Notes under the pieces: generated by a model
What the model saw: only the letters and a program-made list of their open reading frames with translations
Database searches by the model: none
What the model was told of the DNA's origin: nothing
NCBI RefSeq assembly: GCF_020523795.1
Contig: NZ_JAJALI010000015.1
Span: 24,728 to 88,727, forward strand
Reading direction: 5' to 3'
DNA length: 64,000 bases
From: Ancylobacter sp. Lp-2
GTDB lineage: Bacteria; Pseudomonadota; Alphaproteobacteria; Rhizobiales; Xanthobacteraceae
Shown here: piece by piece, positions 18,465 through 28,699 of the stretch
Position numbering within the stretch: the stretch's first letter is position 1
Layout of the letters: every line of letters begins with the position of its first letter
Translations under genes and position numbers: made by a program

Positions 18465-19157
18465 TCAGCCGAGCGGCGGCAGGCGTTCGGCGAGGAAGGC
18501 GCCGCCGAGCAGCAGGCCCTCGCTGTCGATGCCGTGGCCGAGCCCGCGCGACAGATGCCCGCGCGCTGGCACGCCGGCCGCCTTGAGGCTCGCGAGCGAG
18601 CGCGGCAGCGCCTGCGGCGGGATCACCTCGTCGGCATCGCCATGGATGAGCAGCACCGGCGGGCGGCTGGCGATCACCGGGCCGGCGATGTCGGCGGCGC
18701 GGCCTTCCGGGGTCACGTGCAGGCCGGAATAGCCGAGGATGCCGGCGAGCGGCGCCGGCCGGGCGAGGCCGACCTCCAGCGCCATCATCGTGCCCTGGCT
18801 GAAGCCGACCAGCGCCAGGCGGGACGGCGGCAAGGCGTGGCGGGCGAGCTCGGCATCGAGGAAGCCGTCGAGCGCGGCATGGGCGGCCTGCACGCCGGCC
18901 CAGCGCTCGCGGTCGTTACGCTCGACATAGGCGAACCATTGCCGGCCGACCGGGGCGATGCCGAGCGGCTCGGGCGCGTGCGGCGACACGAAGGCGGTGC
19001 GCGGCAGCTTCTCGCCCCACAATTCGCCGAGGTCGATCAGGTCGCGGCCATCGGCGCCGTAGCCGTGCAGCAGCACCACCAGCGAATCGGGCGCGCCGCC
19101 GGAGCGGGGGGCGAGGCGCGGGCCGTCGAGGAGCGGAACTGCGGCGGGAGTGACCAT
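18465..19157 (-). CDS. phospholipase/carboxylesterase family serine hydrolase
   Basis: A 230-residue alpha/beta hydrolase of the phospholipase/carboxylesterase family (PF02230). The oxyanion region VVLLHGYGADG, the nucleophile GFSQGTMMA, the acid LLIHGDADEVIP and the histidine of GLGHGID are all visible. Members hydrolyse small carboxylic esters or lysophospholipids; the substrate cannot be set from sequence. Cytoplasmic, no signal. It follows the M23 peptidase gene by 8 bp and is probably cotranscribed with it. Confidence 0.87.
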   Translation of the reverse strand: MVTPAAVPLLDGPRLAPRSGGAPDSLVVLLHGYGADGRDLIDLGELWGEKLPRTAFVSPHAPEPLGIAPVGRQWFAYVERNDRERWAGVQAAHAALDGFLDAELARHALPPSRLALVGFSQGTMMALEVGLARPAPLAGILGYSGLHVTPEGRAADIAGPVIASRPPVLLIHGDADEVIPPQALPRSLASLKAAGVPARGHLSRGLGHGIDSEGLLLGGAFLAERLPPLG

Positions 19158-19165
19158 GGCGGGGC

Positions 19166-21154
19166 TCAGTTGGTGTCGTCGCTGCCGTCGCGGGAATTGC
19201 CGGCGACCTTGGGGCTGGGGCTGTGGTTGAGCAGCGTGTCGATACGGGTGCGCTCGGTGGAGAAGTCGGCGAGGATCTTGCCGTCGAGCGCGCGGCCACG
19301 CGGCAGGCGCACGCGCATCGGATCGACGAAGCGGCCGTTCACCAGCACCTCGTAATGCAGATGCGGGCCGGTGGAGAGGCCGGAGGAGCCGAGATAGCCG
19401 ATGAGCTGGCCCTGGCGCACCCGCATGCCCTCGCGGATGCCCTTGGCGAAGCCGGACTGATGCGAATAGGTGGTCACATAGCCGTTGGCGTGCTGGATCT
19501 CGGTATGGCGGCCATAGCCCGAGCTCCAGCCGGCCTTCCGGATGATGCCGTTGCCGGCGGCGTAGATCGGCGTGCCGACCCGGTCGGCCCAGTCGACGCC
19601 GGAATGCATGCGCGAGAAGCCGAGGATCGGGTGGCGGCGCATGCCGAAGCCCGAGCGCAGCGTGCCACCGGCGATCGGTTTGCGGACCAGGAACTTCTTC
19701 GCGCTCTTGCCGGTCTCGTCATAGAAGTCGAGCACGTTGTCGTCGGCCGTCTGGTAGCGGTAATAGCGCCGCTCCTCGCCGCCGACGGTGAGACCGGCAT
19801 AGAGCACGCCGGCGGTGCCGCCGCCTTCCTCCGGGTCGAACAGCACCTCGAAGCTGTCGCCCGAGCGCACCCGGCGCTGGAAGTCGACGTCGAAGGAATA
19901 GATGCGGATCAGGTTCTCGATGACCGGGCGCGGCACGTCGTGGCGCAGCGCGGTCTCCCAGATGCTCTCATAGAGGGTGATGCCGCCACGTCCGCCGGCA
20001 TCGTCGTCGCCATCGTCGGAGGGCAGGTCGGCGACCTCGACGTCATTGGGCTCCTCGACCGCGAGGAAGGTGCCCATGTCGGAGAGCGCGATGGTGCCCT
20101 CATGGCCCTGGTCGCTGAACACCCCAACGCGCAGCGGCACCGTGGCGCCGCCGGACGGATCGAGCAGCACCCGCAGCCGCAGGCCGGGGGTGAGCGGGCC
20201 GCGCAGCTCGGGAGTGGCGAAGGCCGCCGCCGCCGCCTTGGCGGACACGTCGGCGACGCCGAGATCCTTGAGGATGGAGGCGATGCTGTCGCCTTTTTTG
20301 GTGACGACGGCGCGCTCGGTCCACTCATTGCCGCCGGACGCCTCGCCGGCTGACTTGCCGAAGGCGCTCATATTGTCCGGCGTGTTGGCGAGCGCGGTGG
20401 GGTCGGCCGGGACGTTGGCAGGCGCGTAGCCGAGGGCGCCGCCGCCGAAGCTGGCCAGCGCCGGCATCGTCGCCTCGGCGAGCGGCATGCTGAACTCGGC
20501 GGTCTCGCGCACCTTCATCAGCACGTCTTCCATCGACAGTTCGGCCGCGAACTTCGTGGAGGGCGGCAGGCTGCCGAGGTCGCGCATCGTCAGGGTGAGC
20601 TCGCCGGTGGGCTCGGCCTGCGGCGTGTCGTCGTCCTGGTCGTCGGAAGAGGTATCGGCGATCAGCTTGGTCGGGTTGAAGCGCGGCACGTCGGCCGAGG
20701 CCGAGGTGACCGACTGGGCGAGATTGGTGCTCACCCGCGTCACCGCCCGCACCTTGATCACCTCGCGGTCGCCGTCCCGCGTGGTGGTGGACAGGCGCAG
20801 CGTCTGGCGGGCGTTGAAGCTCTCGTTGATGATCGACATGCGGTCGCCCTTGCGGGCGACATTGGACGGGCGCTCGCCGGCAGCCAGCGCGCCGCGCAGG
20901 GCGGAGCGCACCGTTTCGGGCGACTGGGCGAAGCGGTAGACCTCGTTGTCGAGCGCGGCATAGACCGCGCCGCCCATCAGCGCCGCGCCGCAAATGCCGG
21001 TGAGCAGGGTGGCCATCAGCCAGCGTATGGAGATGCGGCGGCGGTTGATCGGCTCCTCGGTGTCGCCGTCAACGCCCAGCGGAGGCTCGTCGCCGAGATC
21101 GAACGCCGCGCCGCGCCAGCGTCGCAGGCCGTTTGCTCCGAGCCGCGTCTCCAA
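19166..21154 (-). CDS. membrane-anchored M23-family metallopeptidase
   Basis: A 662-residue envelope protein: a cytoplasmic N-terminus, one membrane segment (about residues 46-67, LMATLLTGICGAALMGGAVY), a long periplasmic region and a C-terminal LytM/M23 domain. The zinc ligands are in MHSGVDWAD and GPHLHYEVL. Enzymes of this type cut peptide cross-links of peptidoglycan, or regulate amidases. The start is TTG 21154 with AGGA upstream; the next methionine lies within the membrane segment, so a shorter form would lose the anchor. Unusually long compared with common 400-450-residue homologues, due to the middle region. Confidence 0.87.
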   Translation of the reverse strand: METRLGANGLRRWRGAAFDLGDEPPLGVDGDTEEPINRRRISIRWLMATLLTGICGAALMGGAVYAALDNEVYRFAQSPETVRSALRGALAAGERPSNVARKGDRMSIINESFNARQTLRLSTTTRDGDREVIKVRAVTRVSTNLAQSVTSASADVPRFNPTKLIADTSSDDQDDDTPQAEPTGELTLTMRDLGSLPPSTKFAAELSMEDVLMKVRETAEFSMPLAEATMPALASFGGGALGYAPANVPADPTALANTPDNMSAFGKSAGEASGGNEWTERAVVTKKGDSIASILKDLGVADVSAKAAAAAFATPELRGPLTPGLRLRVLLDPSGGATVPLRVGVFSDQGHEGTIALSDMGTFLAVEEPNDVEVADLPSDDGDDDAGGRGGITLYESIWETALRHDVPRPVIENLIRIYSFDVDFQRRVRSGDSFEVLFDPEEGGGTAGVLYAGLTVGGEERRYYRYQTADDNVLDFYDETGKSAKKFLVRKPIAGGTLRSGFGMRRHPILGFSRMHSGVDWADRVGTPIYAAGNGIIRKAGWSSGYGRHTEIQHANGYVTTYSHQSGFAKGIREGMRVRQGQLIGYLGSSGLSTGPHLHYEVLVNGRFVDPMRVRLPRGRALDGKILADFSTERTRIDTLLNHSPSPKVAGNSRDGSDDTN

Positions 21155-21420
21155 CAGATCCTATCCCCGTGCTTCGCGGCGCTCCCTGGGCCGCCACTCA
21201 GAAATTGCGCGTCCGCTGGTTCGAACGTCCGTGTCTCATTGCCGCCGGGTCGGCAGCGGGCGGGACGATGCCGCCCCGGGCGCGCAACGTCAACCCGGGC
21301 GAATCCCGCCAGCGCTTCGGCGTCGTGCAGGATGTAAATCGCCGTCTCGCGGCGAAACCAAGGCGAGGGCGCGTGGACGCCCCCTCATTCCGCGTCGGTG
21401 GGGCATTGCGTGCCGACGGA

Positions 21421-22530
21421 TCACTCCGCGCTGGCGGACTTGCGGCGCAGCGGCGAGGCCATCGGCAGCGGCACGCTGGCGAGCGTCGTGACGGTGCGCG
21501 ATGCGGCGGCGCCGGGACGCAAAGGCAGCGGCTGCGACGTGGCGGCGGTGCCGGCGGCCACCAGGGCCTCGGTGCCGGGCGGCGTCTCCGGCACCGTCGG
21601 CGTGCCGTAGCGCTTGAAGAAGGACCAGATCTCGTTCGGCGCGTCGAGACCGCTGCGGCGCGGCCCGAGCAGCAGCGCGGCCAGGGCATCGCCGGCGTCG
21701 ACCGACTGGGCGGGCGGCTGGTGGCCGCCGGCAATCTCGTAATAGGCCACCGCCGCGCCGCCGGCGCAGCGGTCGAAGCGGTAGATGCGGGTATTCGGCG
21801 CCTGGCTGACCTGGGCGGAAGCGCAACCGTCGATGCGGGCGAACAGCTCGGCGCTTTCCCGCGCCGACATCAGCCGGGCCCCCGGCGTCGGGCGGCCGAA
21901 CATCGGCACGATGGGATCATAGGTGCCGTTCATCATCAGGATCGGCACCGGCTTCGACGGCCGGCAGGATTCCGCATAGCCGACCGGCACCGTCATCATC
22001 ATGGTGGCAAAGGCGGCGAAGGCGTCGGCATGGCGGCAGGCGACGAAGGCGGTGAGGAAGCCGCCATTGGAGAAGCCCATGAGATAGGAGCGGCCGGGAT
22101 CGGCCAGCCCCTGCGCGACGAGCTCGTCGCGCACCGCCAGCACGAAGCCGGCATCGTCGCGGGCATCGAGGATCGGCAGGAAGCCGGCGACCGAGGCACG
22201 GCCGTCGTTCCAGATCAGGTTGATGCCCTTGGGATAGGCGACGACGAAGCCTTCGCGGTCGGCCACCGCGTCGAGATCGAGGTAGCGCTGCATGATGCTG
22301 GCCGGCTGCAGGGCGCCGTGCAAGGCGACGACCAGCGGCCGCGGGCCGGGCGGCAGATTCTTCGGAACATGCAGGATGTAGTTTCGCGTCGTGCCCTGAA
22401 ACGCGATGGAGCGCTGCTGCGCCTGCGCGGCCGCGAACGGCCCAAGGAGGGCCGGCGCCAGCAACAGGGCCATGACGGCAACACAAAATCGGCCAAGCCC
22501 CGACAGTCGGGCAAAACACGCACGCCGCAT
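21421..22530 (-). CDS. secreted polyhydroxybutyrate depolymerase/feruloyl esterase-like protein
   Basis: A 369-residue exported esterase (LpqC/PHB depolymerase group). A signal peptide ends near AQAQ (about residue 38). The lipase box is GFSNGGFLT, the oxyanion part is VVALHGALQ, the acid is in NGTYDPIVP and the histidine in IAGGHQPP. These enzymes act outside the cytoplasm on short-chain polyesters or aromatic esters. The last 60 residues are Ala/Pro/Ser-rich and not part of the fold. The 266 bp between this stop and the M23 start show nothing recognisable. Confidence 0.82.
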   Translation of the reverse strand: MRRACFARLSGLGRFCVAVMALLLAPALLGPFAAAQAQQRSIAFQGTTRNYILHVPKNLPPGPRPLVVALHGALQPASIMQRYLDLDAVADREGFVVAYPKGINLIWNDGRASVAGFLPILDARDDAGFVLAVRDELVAQGLADPGRSYLMGFSNGGFLTAFVACRHADAFAAFATMMMTVPVGYAESCRPSKPVPILMMNGTYDPIVPMFGRPTPGARLMSARESAELFARIDGCASAQVSQAPNTRIYRFDRCAGGAAVAYYEIAGGHQPPAQSVDAGDALAALLLGPRRSGLDAPNEIWSFFKRYGTPTVPETPPGTEALVAAGTAATSQPLPLRPGAAASRTVTTLASVPLPMASPLRRKSASAE

Positions 22531-22665
22531 GCCGGTCCTCGCTCACGCCACCATTCGGCGGTCATTGACGCCGCCATTCCGTCAATTAAATGGCAAAGAT
22601 GGTTAATGGTCCATGACCGGCGCGATTGCCTCCTGACAAGAGCGTCCGGCATCGCTAGGTTGCCC

Positions 22666-22694
22666 TTGCTGCGACGCACCCAAAAACCTATAGA
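22666..22694 (+). promoter_or_regulatory. candidate promoter of the sdhCDAB operon
   Basis: TTGCTG (22666-22671) and TATAGA (22689-22694) are 17 bp apart. Transcription would start about 65 bp before sdhC. The rest of the 236-bp gap between the divergent esterase and sdhC shows no other clear signal. Confidence 0.55.
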
Positions 22695-22766
22695 CGTCGC
22701 CTTTGGAATGATTGCGAACTGCTATCGTTTCCGCTACGCACTCCGCATAGACTGAAGGACCTCGCA

Positions 22767-23168
22767 ATGTCCGATATGCACGGCGCTGCCCGGCGGCCGC
22801 TTTCGCCGCATCTCCAGATTTACCGGCCGATGCTCACGATGATGATGTCCATCGTGCACCGAATTACCGGCGTGGCTCTCTATTTCGGCACCTTCCTGTT
22901 GGTCGTGTGGCTGGTGGCGGCGGCAAGCTCCCCCAACGCCTTCGCGACGGTGAACGCCGTCTATGGCAGCTGGATCGGCCTCATCGTGCTGTTCGGCTTC
23001 AGCTGGGCGATGCTGCACCACATGCTGGGCGGCCTGCGCCACTTCATCTGGGACATGGGCCACGGCTTCGGGCCGGAGGCGCGCGAATTGATGGCCAAGC
23101 TGACCATCGGCGGTTCGGTGGCGCTGACGGTGCTGCTGTGGGTCGTCATCTTTGCGGTGAAGGGCTGA
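22767..23168 (+). CDS. sdhC: succinate dehydrogenase cytochrome b556 subunit
   Basis: A 133-residue membrane anchor of complex II. RPLSPHLQIYRP and SIVHRITG are the SdhC signature, and HHMLGGLRH carries the haem-ligand histidine. Three membrane helices are apparent. With SdhD it binds haem b and ubiquinone and fixes SdhAB to the inner membrane. First gene of sdhCDAB, 4 bp before sdhD. Confidence 0.96.
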   Translation: MSDMHGAARRPLSPHLQIYRPMLTMMMSIVHRITGVALYFGTFLLVVWLVAAASSPNAFATVNAVYGSWIGLIVLFGFSWAMLHHMLGGLRHFIWDMGHGFGPEARELMAKLTIGGSVALTVLLWVVIFAVKG

Positions 23169-23172
23169 AGTC

Positions 23173-23580
23173 ATGAGCGGATCTTCCGACTTCCCGGGCT
23201 CCTCGCTGCGCACGGTGCGCCGCCGCGTCGCCGGCCTCGGCGCCGCCCATTCCGGCACCCACCATTTCTGGCTGCAGCGCGTGACCGCGCTCGCCAATGT
23301 GCCGCTGACCCTTGCGTTTCTCGCGGTGCTGGTCTGCGTCGCCGGCGAGCCCCCCGAGCGGGTGCTGGCCACCATCGGCCAGCCGATCGTGGCGATCATC
23401 CTTCTCCTCGCCATCGTCTCCATCACCACCCACATGCGGGCGGGCATGCAGGTGGTGATCGAGGACTACGTCCATAACGAGGGCGCCAAGGTGCTCGCTT
23501 TGGTCGGCAACACCTTCTTCTGCGCCGCCATGGGCTGCGCCGGGGTGTTCGCGATCCTCAAGATCAGCTTCGGAGGCTAG
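23173..23580 (+). CDS. sdhD: succinate dehydrogenase hydrophobic membrane anchor subunit
   Basis: A 135-residue anchor with three hydrophobic helices. The [23 protein letters not shown] start is typical of alphaproteobacterial SdhD (written here in two parts: [11 protein letters not shown] and [12 protein letters not shown]). [14 protein letters not shown] is the conserved loop next to the haem and quinone site. Lies between sdhC (4-bp gap) and sdhA (5-bp gap). Confidence 0.95.
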   Translation: MSGSSDFPGSSLRTVRRRVAGLGAAHSGTHHFWLQRVTALANVPLTLAFLAVLVCVAGEPPERVLATIGQPIVAIILLLAIVSITTHMRAGMQVVIEDYVHNEGAKVLALVGNTFFCAAMGCAGVFAILKISFGG

Positions 23581-23585
23581 TTCCC

Positions 23586-25445
23586 ATGGCCGAGACCCAT
23601 TCCGCCAACGGTTCTGCCGCCAACGGTTCCGCCGACCCGAAGGCCGCCTATCTGAACGGCGCCTACCCGATCACCGACCACACCTATGACGTGGTGGTGG
23701 TGGGCGCCGGCGGCGCCGGCCTGCGCGCGGTGGTCGGCTGCTCGGAAGCCGGGCTGCGCACCGCCTGCGTCACCAAGGTGTTCCCGACCCGCTCGCACAC
23801 CGTGGCGGCGCAGGGCGGCATCGCCGCCTCGCTCGGCAATATGGGCGTCGACGACTGGCGCTACCACATGTACGACACCGTGAAGGGGTCGGACTGGCTG
23901 GGCGATCAGGACGCCATCGAATATCTGGTGCGCCACGCGCCGGCGGCCGTCTATGAGCTGGAGCACTGGGGCGTGCCGTTCTCGCGCACCGAGGCCGGCA
24001 AGATCTACCAGCGCCCCTTCGGCGGCATGACCATCGACTACGGCAAGACCCCGGCGCAGCGCACCTGCGCCGCCGCCGACCGTACCGGTCACGCCATCCT
24101 GCACACGCTCTACGGCGCGGCGCTGAAGCACTCGGCCGAGTTCTTCATCGAGTATTTCGCCCTCGACCTGATCATGGACGAGGATGGCCGCTGCCGCGGC
24201 ATCGTCGCCCTGAAGATGGACGACGGCACCCTCCACCGATTCCGGGCGCAGACGGTGATCCTCGCCACCGGCGGCTATGGCCGCGCCTATTTCTCGGCGA
24301 CATCAGCCCATACCTGCACCGGCGACGGCAACGCCATGGTGCTGCGCGCTGGCCTGCCCTTGCAGGACATGGAGTTCGTGCAGTTCCACCCGACCGGCAT
24401 CTACGGCTCGGGCTGCCTGATCACCGAGGGCGCGCGCGGCGAGGGCGGCTACCTCACCAATTCCGAGGGCGAGCGCTTCATGGAGCGCTACGCGCCTTCC
24501 GCCAAGGACCTCGCCTCGCGCGACGTCGTCTCGCGCTCCATGACCATGGAGATCCGCGAGGGGCGCGGCGTCGGCAAGAACAAGGACCACATCTTCCTGC
24601 ACCTCGACCATCTCGACCCGGCGATCCTGCATGAGCGCCTGCCGGGCATCTCCGAGAGCGCGAAGATCTTCGCCGGTGTCGACGTGACCAAGGAGCCGAT
24701 CCCGGTGCTGCCGACCGTGCATTACAACATGGGCGGCATCCCGACGAACTTCCACGGCGAGGTCGTCACCAAGAAGGACGGCAACCCCGACCATGTGGTG
24801 CCTGGCCTGATGGCGGTGGGCGAATGCGCCTGCGTGTCGATCCACGGCGCCAACCGGCTCGGCTCCAACTCGCTGACCGACCTCGTGGTGTTCGGCCGCG
24901 CCGCCGCGCTGCGCTGCGCCGAGCTGCTCACCCCCGGTGACAAGCAGCGCGAATTGCCGGCCAATTCGGCCGAGCTCGCTCTGTCGCGGCTCGACCATTT
25001 CCGCAACGCCTCCGGCTCGACGCCGACCGCCGAGCTGCGCCTCTCCATGCAGAAGGTGATGCAGAACAACTGCGCGGTCTACCGCACCGGCGACGTGCTG
25101 CAGGAAGGCCGCAAGCTGATCGCCGACGTGTTCGCCGGCACCGACGACATCGACGTCACCGACCGCTCGCTGGTGTGGAATTCCGATCTCATCGAGACGC
25201 TGGAATATGACAACCTCATCTGCCTCGCCACGGTGACGATGGAAGGCGCGGCGGCGCGTACCGAGAGCCGGGGCGCCCATGCCCGCGAGGACTTCCCGGA
25301 TCGCGACGACAGCAAGTGGATGAAGCACACGCTGGCCTTCGTCGATTTCGACACCCGCGCGGTGCGGCTCGACGACCGTCCGGTGCACACCTACACGATG
25401 TCGAACGACATCCAGTACATCGAGCCGCGCAAGCGGGTCTACTGA
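23586..25445 (+). CDS. sdhA: succinate dehydrogenase flavoprotein subunit
   Basis: The 619-residue catalytic subunit that oxidises succinate to fumarate. It has the FAD-binding [13 protein letters not shown], His71 of [10 protein letters not shown] for covalent FAD attachment, [11 protein letters not shown] and the late [20 protein letters not shown] (20 residues) of this family. Electrons pass to SdhB. The C-terminal sequence is complete and full length for the family. A 76-bp gap with a short direct repeat precedes sdhB. Confidence 0.97.
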   Translation: MAETHSANGSAANGSADPKAAYLNGAYPITDHTYDVVVVGAGGAGLRAVVGCSEAGLRTACVTKVFPTRSHTVAAQGGIAASLGNMGVDDWRYHMYDTVKGSDWLGDQDAIEYLVRHAPAAVYELEHWGVPFSRTEAGKIYQRPFGGMTIDYGKTPAQRTCAAADRTGHAILHTLYGAALKHSAEFFIEYFALDLIMDEDGRCRGIVALKMDDGTLHRFRAQTVILATGGYGRAYFSATSAHTCTGDGNAMVLRAGLPLQDMEFVQFHPTGIYGSGCLITEGARGEGGYLTNSEGERFMERYAPSAKDLASRDVVSRSMTMEIREGRGVGKNKDHIFLHLDHLDPAILHERLPGISESAKIFAGVDVTKEPIPVLPTVHYNMGGIPTNFHGEVVTKKDGNPDHVVPGLMAVGECACVSIHGANRLGSNSLTDLVVFGRAAALRCAELLTPGDKQRELPANSAELALSRLDHFRNASGSTPTAELRLSMQKVMQNNCAVYRTGDVLQEGRKLIADVFAGTDDIDVTDRSLVWNSDLIETLEYDNLICLATVTMEGAAARTESRGAHAREDFPDRDDSKWMKHTLAFVDFDTRAVRLDDRPVHTYTMSNDIQYIEPRKRVY

Positions 25446-25448
25446 GCC

Positions 25449-25502
25449 AGCCTGCGGCAGCGGCCGCGCGCGATTACCGACAGGCCTGCGGCATCGGCCG
25501 CG
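25449..25502 (+). repeat. short direct repeat between sdhA and sdhB
   Basis: Two 20-bp copies (25449-25468 and 25483-25502) sharing CCTGCGGCA-CGGCCGCG match at 18 of 20 positions and nearly fill the sdhA-sdhB gap. Each contains a small palindrome (CGGCCG), so the RNA may fold. Function unknown; it may be a simple duplication. Confidence 0.6.
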
Positions 25503-25521
25503 GGAAAGGGATAAAGGCCAG

Positions 25522-26304
25522 ATGGTCCAGCTCACGCTTCCGAAGAACTCGCAGCTCGTTCCCGGCACGGTGTGGCCGAAGCCGGAGGGCACCAACCGGC
25601 TGACCGAATACCGCATCTATCGGTGGAACCCGGATGACGGGAAGAACCCGCATGTCGACACCTATTATGTCGACCGCGACGATTGCGGGCCGATGGTTCT
25701 CGACGGCCTCATCTATATCAAGAACAAGATCGACCCGACGCTGACCTTCCGCCGCTCCTGCCGCGAGGGCATCTGCGGCTCCTGCGCGATGAACATCGAC
25801 GGCACCAACACGCTGGCCTGCCTCAAGAGCATGGACGACGTGACGGCGAAGTCGGTCAACATCTACCCGCTGCCGCACATGCCGGTGGTGAAGGACCTGG
25901 TGCCGGACCTCACCCAGTTCTACGCCCAGCACGCCTCGGTGGAGCCGTGGCTGCACACCAAGACCCCGGCGCCGGAAAAGGAATGGCCGCAGGGCCGCCA
26001 GGACCGCGAGAAGCTCGACGGGCTCTATGAGTGCATCCTGTGCGCCTGCTGCTCGACCTCCTGCCCGAGCTACTGGTGGAACGGCGACCGCTATCTCGGC
26101 CCGGCGGCGCTTTTGCAGGCCTATCGCTGGCTGATCGATAGCCGCGACGAGGCGACCGGCGAGCGGCTCGACGACCTCGAGGACCCGTTCCGGCTCTATC
26201 GCTGCCACACCATCATGAACTGCGCCAAGGCCTGCCCGAAGGGGCTGAACCCGGCCAAGGCGATCGCCGAGATCAAGAAGATGATGGTGGCCCGCCAGTT
26301 CTGA
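25522..26304 (+). CDS. sdhB: succinate dehydrogenase iron-sulfur subunit
   Basis: A 260-residue subunit carrying three iron-sulfur centres: the plant-type 2Fe-2S cluster in [15 protein letters not shown]...C, and the bacterial ferredoxin motifs [16 protein letters not shown] and [17 protein letters not shown]. It links FAD in SdhA to quinone at SdhCD. ATG 25522 follows AAAGGGATAAAGG. Last gene of the operon; a strong palindrome follows. Confidence 0.97.
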   Translation: MVQLTLPKNSQLVPGTVWPKPEGTNRLTEYRIYRWNPDDGKNPHVDTYYVDRDDCGPMVLDGLIYIKNKIDPTLTFRRSCREGICGSCAMNIDGTNTLACLKSMDDVTAKSVNIYPLPHMPVVKDLVPDLTQFYAQHASVEPWLHTKTPAPEKEWPQGRQDREKLDGLYECILCACCSTSCPSYWWNGDRYLGPAALLQAYRWLIDSRDEATGERLDDLEDPFRLYRCHTIMNCAKACPKGLNPAKAIAEIKKMMVARQF

Positions 26305-26332
26305 CGGCGGTTCTTCTTCTTTCGACGCGTCG

Positions 26333-26359
26333 ATATGGCCGGGCTCGTCCCGGCCATAT
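26333..26359. terminator. strong inverted repeat after sdhB (terminator or dispersed palindrome)
   Basis: An 11-bp perfect stem (ATATGGCCGGG, 26333-26343, with its complement at 26349-26359) encloses a 5-base loop. It lies 28 bp after the sdhB stop and has no real T-run, so it fits a stabilising or intergenic palindrome of the kind scattered through Rhizobiales genomes as well as a terminator. Confidence 0.6.
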
Positions 26360-26419
26360 GCGTTTCGGGACCCGCGCGGCCTCTCGCCTGATGCCTCGTG
26401 AATGGCGTAGACACGAGCG

Positions 26420-27280
26420 ATGCCCCGCCCCGATCCCCGCCCCGTCTTCCGCTTCGCGCCGAGCCCGAATGGGCTGCTGCATCTCGGCCATGCGCGTTCG
26501 GCGCTGCTCAATGCCGAGATGGCGCGCGCGGCGGGCGGGCGGTTCCTGCTGCGCATCGAGGATATCGACGCCACGCGCTGCCGGCCGGAGTACGAGGCGG
26601 CGATCTATGAGGATCTCGCCTGGCTCGGGCTCGACTGGGAGCGGCCGGTGCGCCGGCAGTCCGAGCATATGGACGCCTACCGCGCCGCGCTGGCGCGGCT
26701 GGAGGCGATGGACCTCGTCTATCCGAGCTTCGAGAGCCGCGCCGAGATCCGCCGCGCGGTCGCCGCCCGGCCGGGCTGGTCGAGCGACCCGGACGGGGCG
26801 CCGCTGTTTCCGTTTTCCCGCGCGGCGATGGACGAGGCGGAGCGCCGCGAGCGGCAGGCGGCGGGCGAGCCCTATGCGCTGCGGCTCGACATGGCACGCG
26901 CGGTGGCGCTGGTGGGGGAGGGGCTGAGCTGGCGCGAGGCGGGCGAGGCGGGGCCGGTGCCGGCCGACCCGGCGGCGTGGGGCGACGTCGTCATCGCCCG
27001 CAAGGAGACGCCGACCAGCTATCACCTCTCGGTGGTGGTCGACGATGCCGTGCAGGGCGTCACCCATGTGGTGCGCGGTGCCGACCTGAAGGCGGCGACC
27101 TCGGTGCATCGCCTGCTGCAAAGGCTGCTCGACCTGCCCGAACCGCTCTACCGCCATCATGCGCTGGTGCTCGATGAGCAGGGGTGCAAGCTGTCCAAGT
27201 CGATCGGCTCGGAAAGCCTGCGTGACCTGCGCGCGCGCGGAGTGAGCGCCGCCGAGGCGCGGCACATGGCGCTCGGCTAA
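26420..27280 (+). CDS. gluQ: glutamyl-Q tRNA(Asp) synthetase
   Basis: A 286-residue truncated class I glutamyl-tRNA synthetase paralogue that attaches glutamate to queuosine in tRNA(Asp). [19 protein letters not shown] contains the HIGH-type motif (HLGH) and CKLSKS the KMSKS motif; the anticodon-binding half of GltX is absent, as expected. The cysteines that bind zinc in the E. coli enzyme are not seen in the corresponding region ([14 protein letters not shown]), a variation present in some proteobacteria. ATG 26420. It stands 115 bp after sdhB. Confidence 0.92.
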   Translation: MPRPDPRPVFRFAPSPNGLLHLGHARSALLNAEMARAAGGRFLLRIEDIDATRCRPEYEAAIYEDLAWLGLDWERPVRRQSEHMDAYRAALARLEAMDLVYPSFESRAEIRRAVAARPGWSSDPDGAPLFPFSRAAMDEAERRERQAAGEPYALRLDMARAVALVGEGLSWREAGEAGPVPADPAAWGDVVIARKETPTSYHLSVVVDDAVQGVTHVVRGADLKAATSVHRLLQRLLDLPEPLYRHHALVLDEQGCKLSKSIGSESLRDLRARGVSAAEARHMALG

Positions 27281-27366
27281 GGATTGGCGTTTCCCGCTGC
27301 GTCAAGCCGATGTCATCGGCGGCGGCTATGCCTTCGCCGTCATCCGCCGGGGAAGGGAAACCGTCC

Positions 27367-28611
27367 ATGTCGCGCCCGCTGTCGATCCGCCTGCCACTTG
27401 CCGCACTCGCGCTCTCGCTTTTCGTCGCGCCGCTGGCGGCGCAGGAAGTTAGCCGGCTCGCCGAAGTCGGCCCGCGCCCGTTCCATCTCGTCGACACCAT
27501 GAAGGACGGCCCGCTGAAGGATCAGCTGGCGCAGTGCAAGGGGCCGTTCACCACCAAGAATTTCTCGATCTCGCATCGCGGCGCGCCGCTGCAATTCCCC
27601 GAGCATACCCGCGAGGGCTATCTCGCCGCCGCGCAGATGGGCGCCGGCGTCATCGAATGCGACGTCGCCTTCACCAAGGACCGCCAGCTGGTGTGCCGCC
27701 ACGCCCAGTGCGACCTGCACACCACCACCGATATCCTCGCGCGGCCCGAGCTCGCCTCGAAGTGCTCGCAGGGCTTCCAGCCGGCCGACCCGGCGACCGG
27801 CCGCAAGGCCAGCGCCAAATGCTGCACCAGCGACCTGACGCTGGCCGAGTTCAAGTCGCTGAAGCCGAAGATGGACGCCGGCAACCCCGCCGCCACCACG
27901 GTGGCCGACTACATGAATTCGACGCCGCGCTGGCGCACCGACCTCTATGTCGACCGCGCGACGCTGATGTCGCACAAGGAATATGTCGAGCTGGTCAAGT
28001 CGCTCGGCCTGAAGTTCACCCCGGAGCTGAAGGCGCCGGAAGTGACCATGCCGTTCGAGGGCAGCTACACCCAGGCGAACTACGCCCAGCAGCTGATCGA
28101 CGAGTACAAGGCGGCCGGCATCGACCCGAAGGACGTCTACGCCCAGTCCTTCCAGCTTGACGACGTGCTGTACTGGCTGAAGAACGCCCCGGAATTCGGC
28201 GCGCAGGCGGTGTATCTCGACGGTCGCGACGAGACCGACACCGGCTTCGACAACATGAAGGCGGAGAGCTGGAAGCCCTCCATGCAGGAGCTCGCCGACA
28301 AGGGGGTGAAGATCCTCGCCCCGCCGCTGTGGATGCTGGTCACGGCCAAGGACGGCAAGATCGTGCCCTCGCTCTATGCCGAGGAGGCCAAGAAGGCCGG
28401 GCTCGGGCTGATCTCCTGGTCGCTGGAGCGCTCCGGCCCGCTGAAGGATGGCGGCGGCTACTATTACCAGTCGATCAAGTCGGTGACCGACCGCGACGGC
28501 GACACGTTCGCATTGCTCGACGTGCTGGCCCGCGACATCGGGGTGATCGGGGTGTTCTCCGACTGGCCGGCGACCACCACCTTCTACGCCAATTGCATGA
28601 AGCTGAACTGA
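27367..28611 (+). CDS. secreted glycerophosphodiester phosphodiesterase
   Basis: A 414-residue GDPD-fold protein. A signal peptide ends near AAQ (about residue 24). The catalytic and metal residues appear in [25 protein letters not shown] and CRHAQCDLH. It should hydrolyse glycerophosphodiesters in the periplasm to glycerol phosphate and an alcohol. ATG 27367 is preferred because of GGGGAAGGGAAA upstream; the frame begins earlier at 27310. Eight or so cysteines (for example AKCCTSD) suggest disulfides. Convergent with the AEC transporter gene. Confidence 0.88.
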   Translation: MSRPLSIRLPLAALALSLFVAPLAAQEVSRLAEVGPRPFHLVDTMKDGPLKDQLAQCKGPFTTKNFSISHRGAPLQFPEHTREGYLAAAQMGAGVIECDVAFTKDRQLVCRHAQCDLHTTTDILARPELASKCSQGFQPADPATGRKASAKCCTSDLTLAEFKSLKPKMDAGNPAATTVADYMNSTPRWRTDLYVDRATLMSHKEYVELVKSLGLKFTPELKAPEVTMPFEGSYTQANYAQQLIDEYKAAGIDPKDVYAQSFQLDDVLYWLKNAPEFGAQAVYLDGRDETDTGFDNMKAESWKPSMQELADKGVKILAPPLWMLVTAKDGKIVPSLYAEEAKKAGLGLISWSLERSGPLKDGGGYYYQSIKSVTDRDGDTFALLDVLARDIGVIGVFSDWPATTTFYANCMKLN

Positions 28612-28699
28612 GCCGAAGCAGGCCTGATTTCGTCGATCACCGCCCCCGCCGCACGGCGTCCGATCCGCCGGCGGCGGTCCTTAGGCCGGATTCGAGGCG

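Noticed and set aside
21215..21260. tRNA-like GGTTCGAAC T-loop sequence
   Set aside because: No matching T-stem, anticodon arm or acceptor stem can be formed around it.
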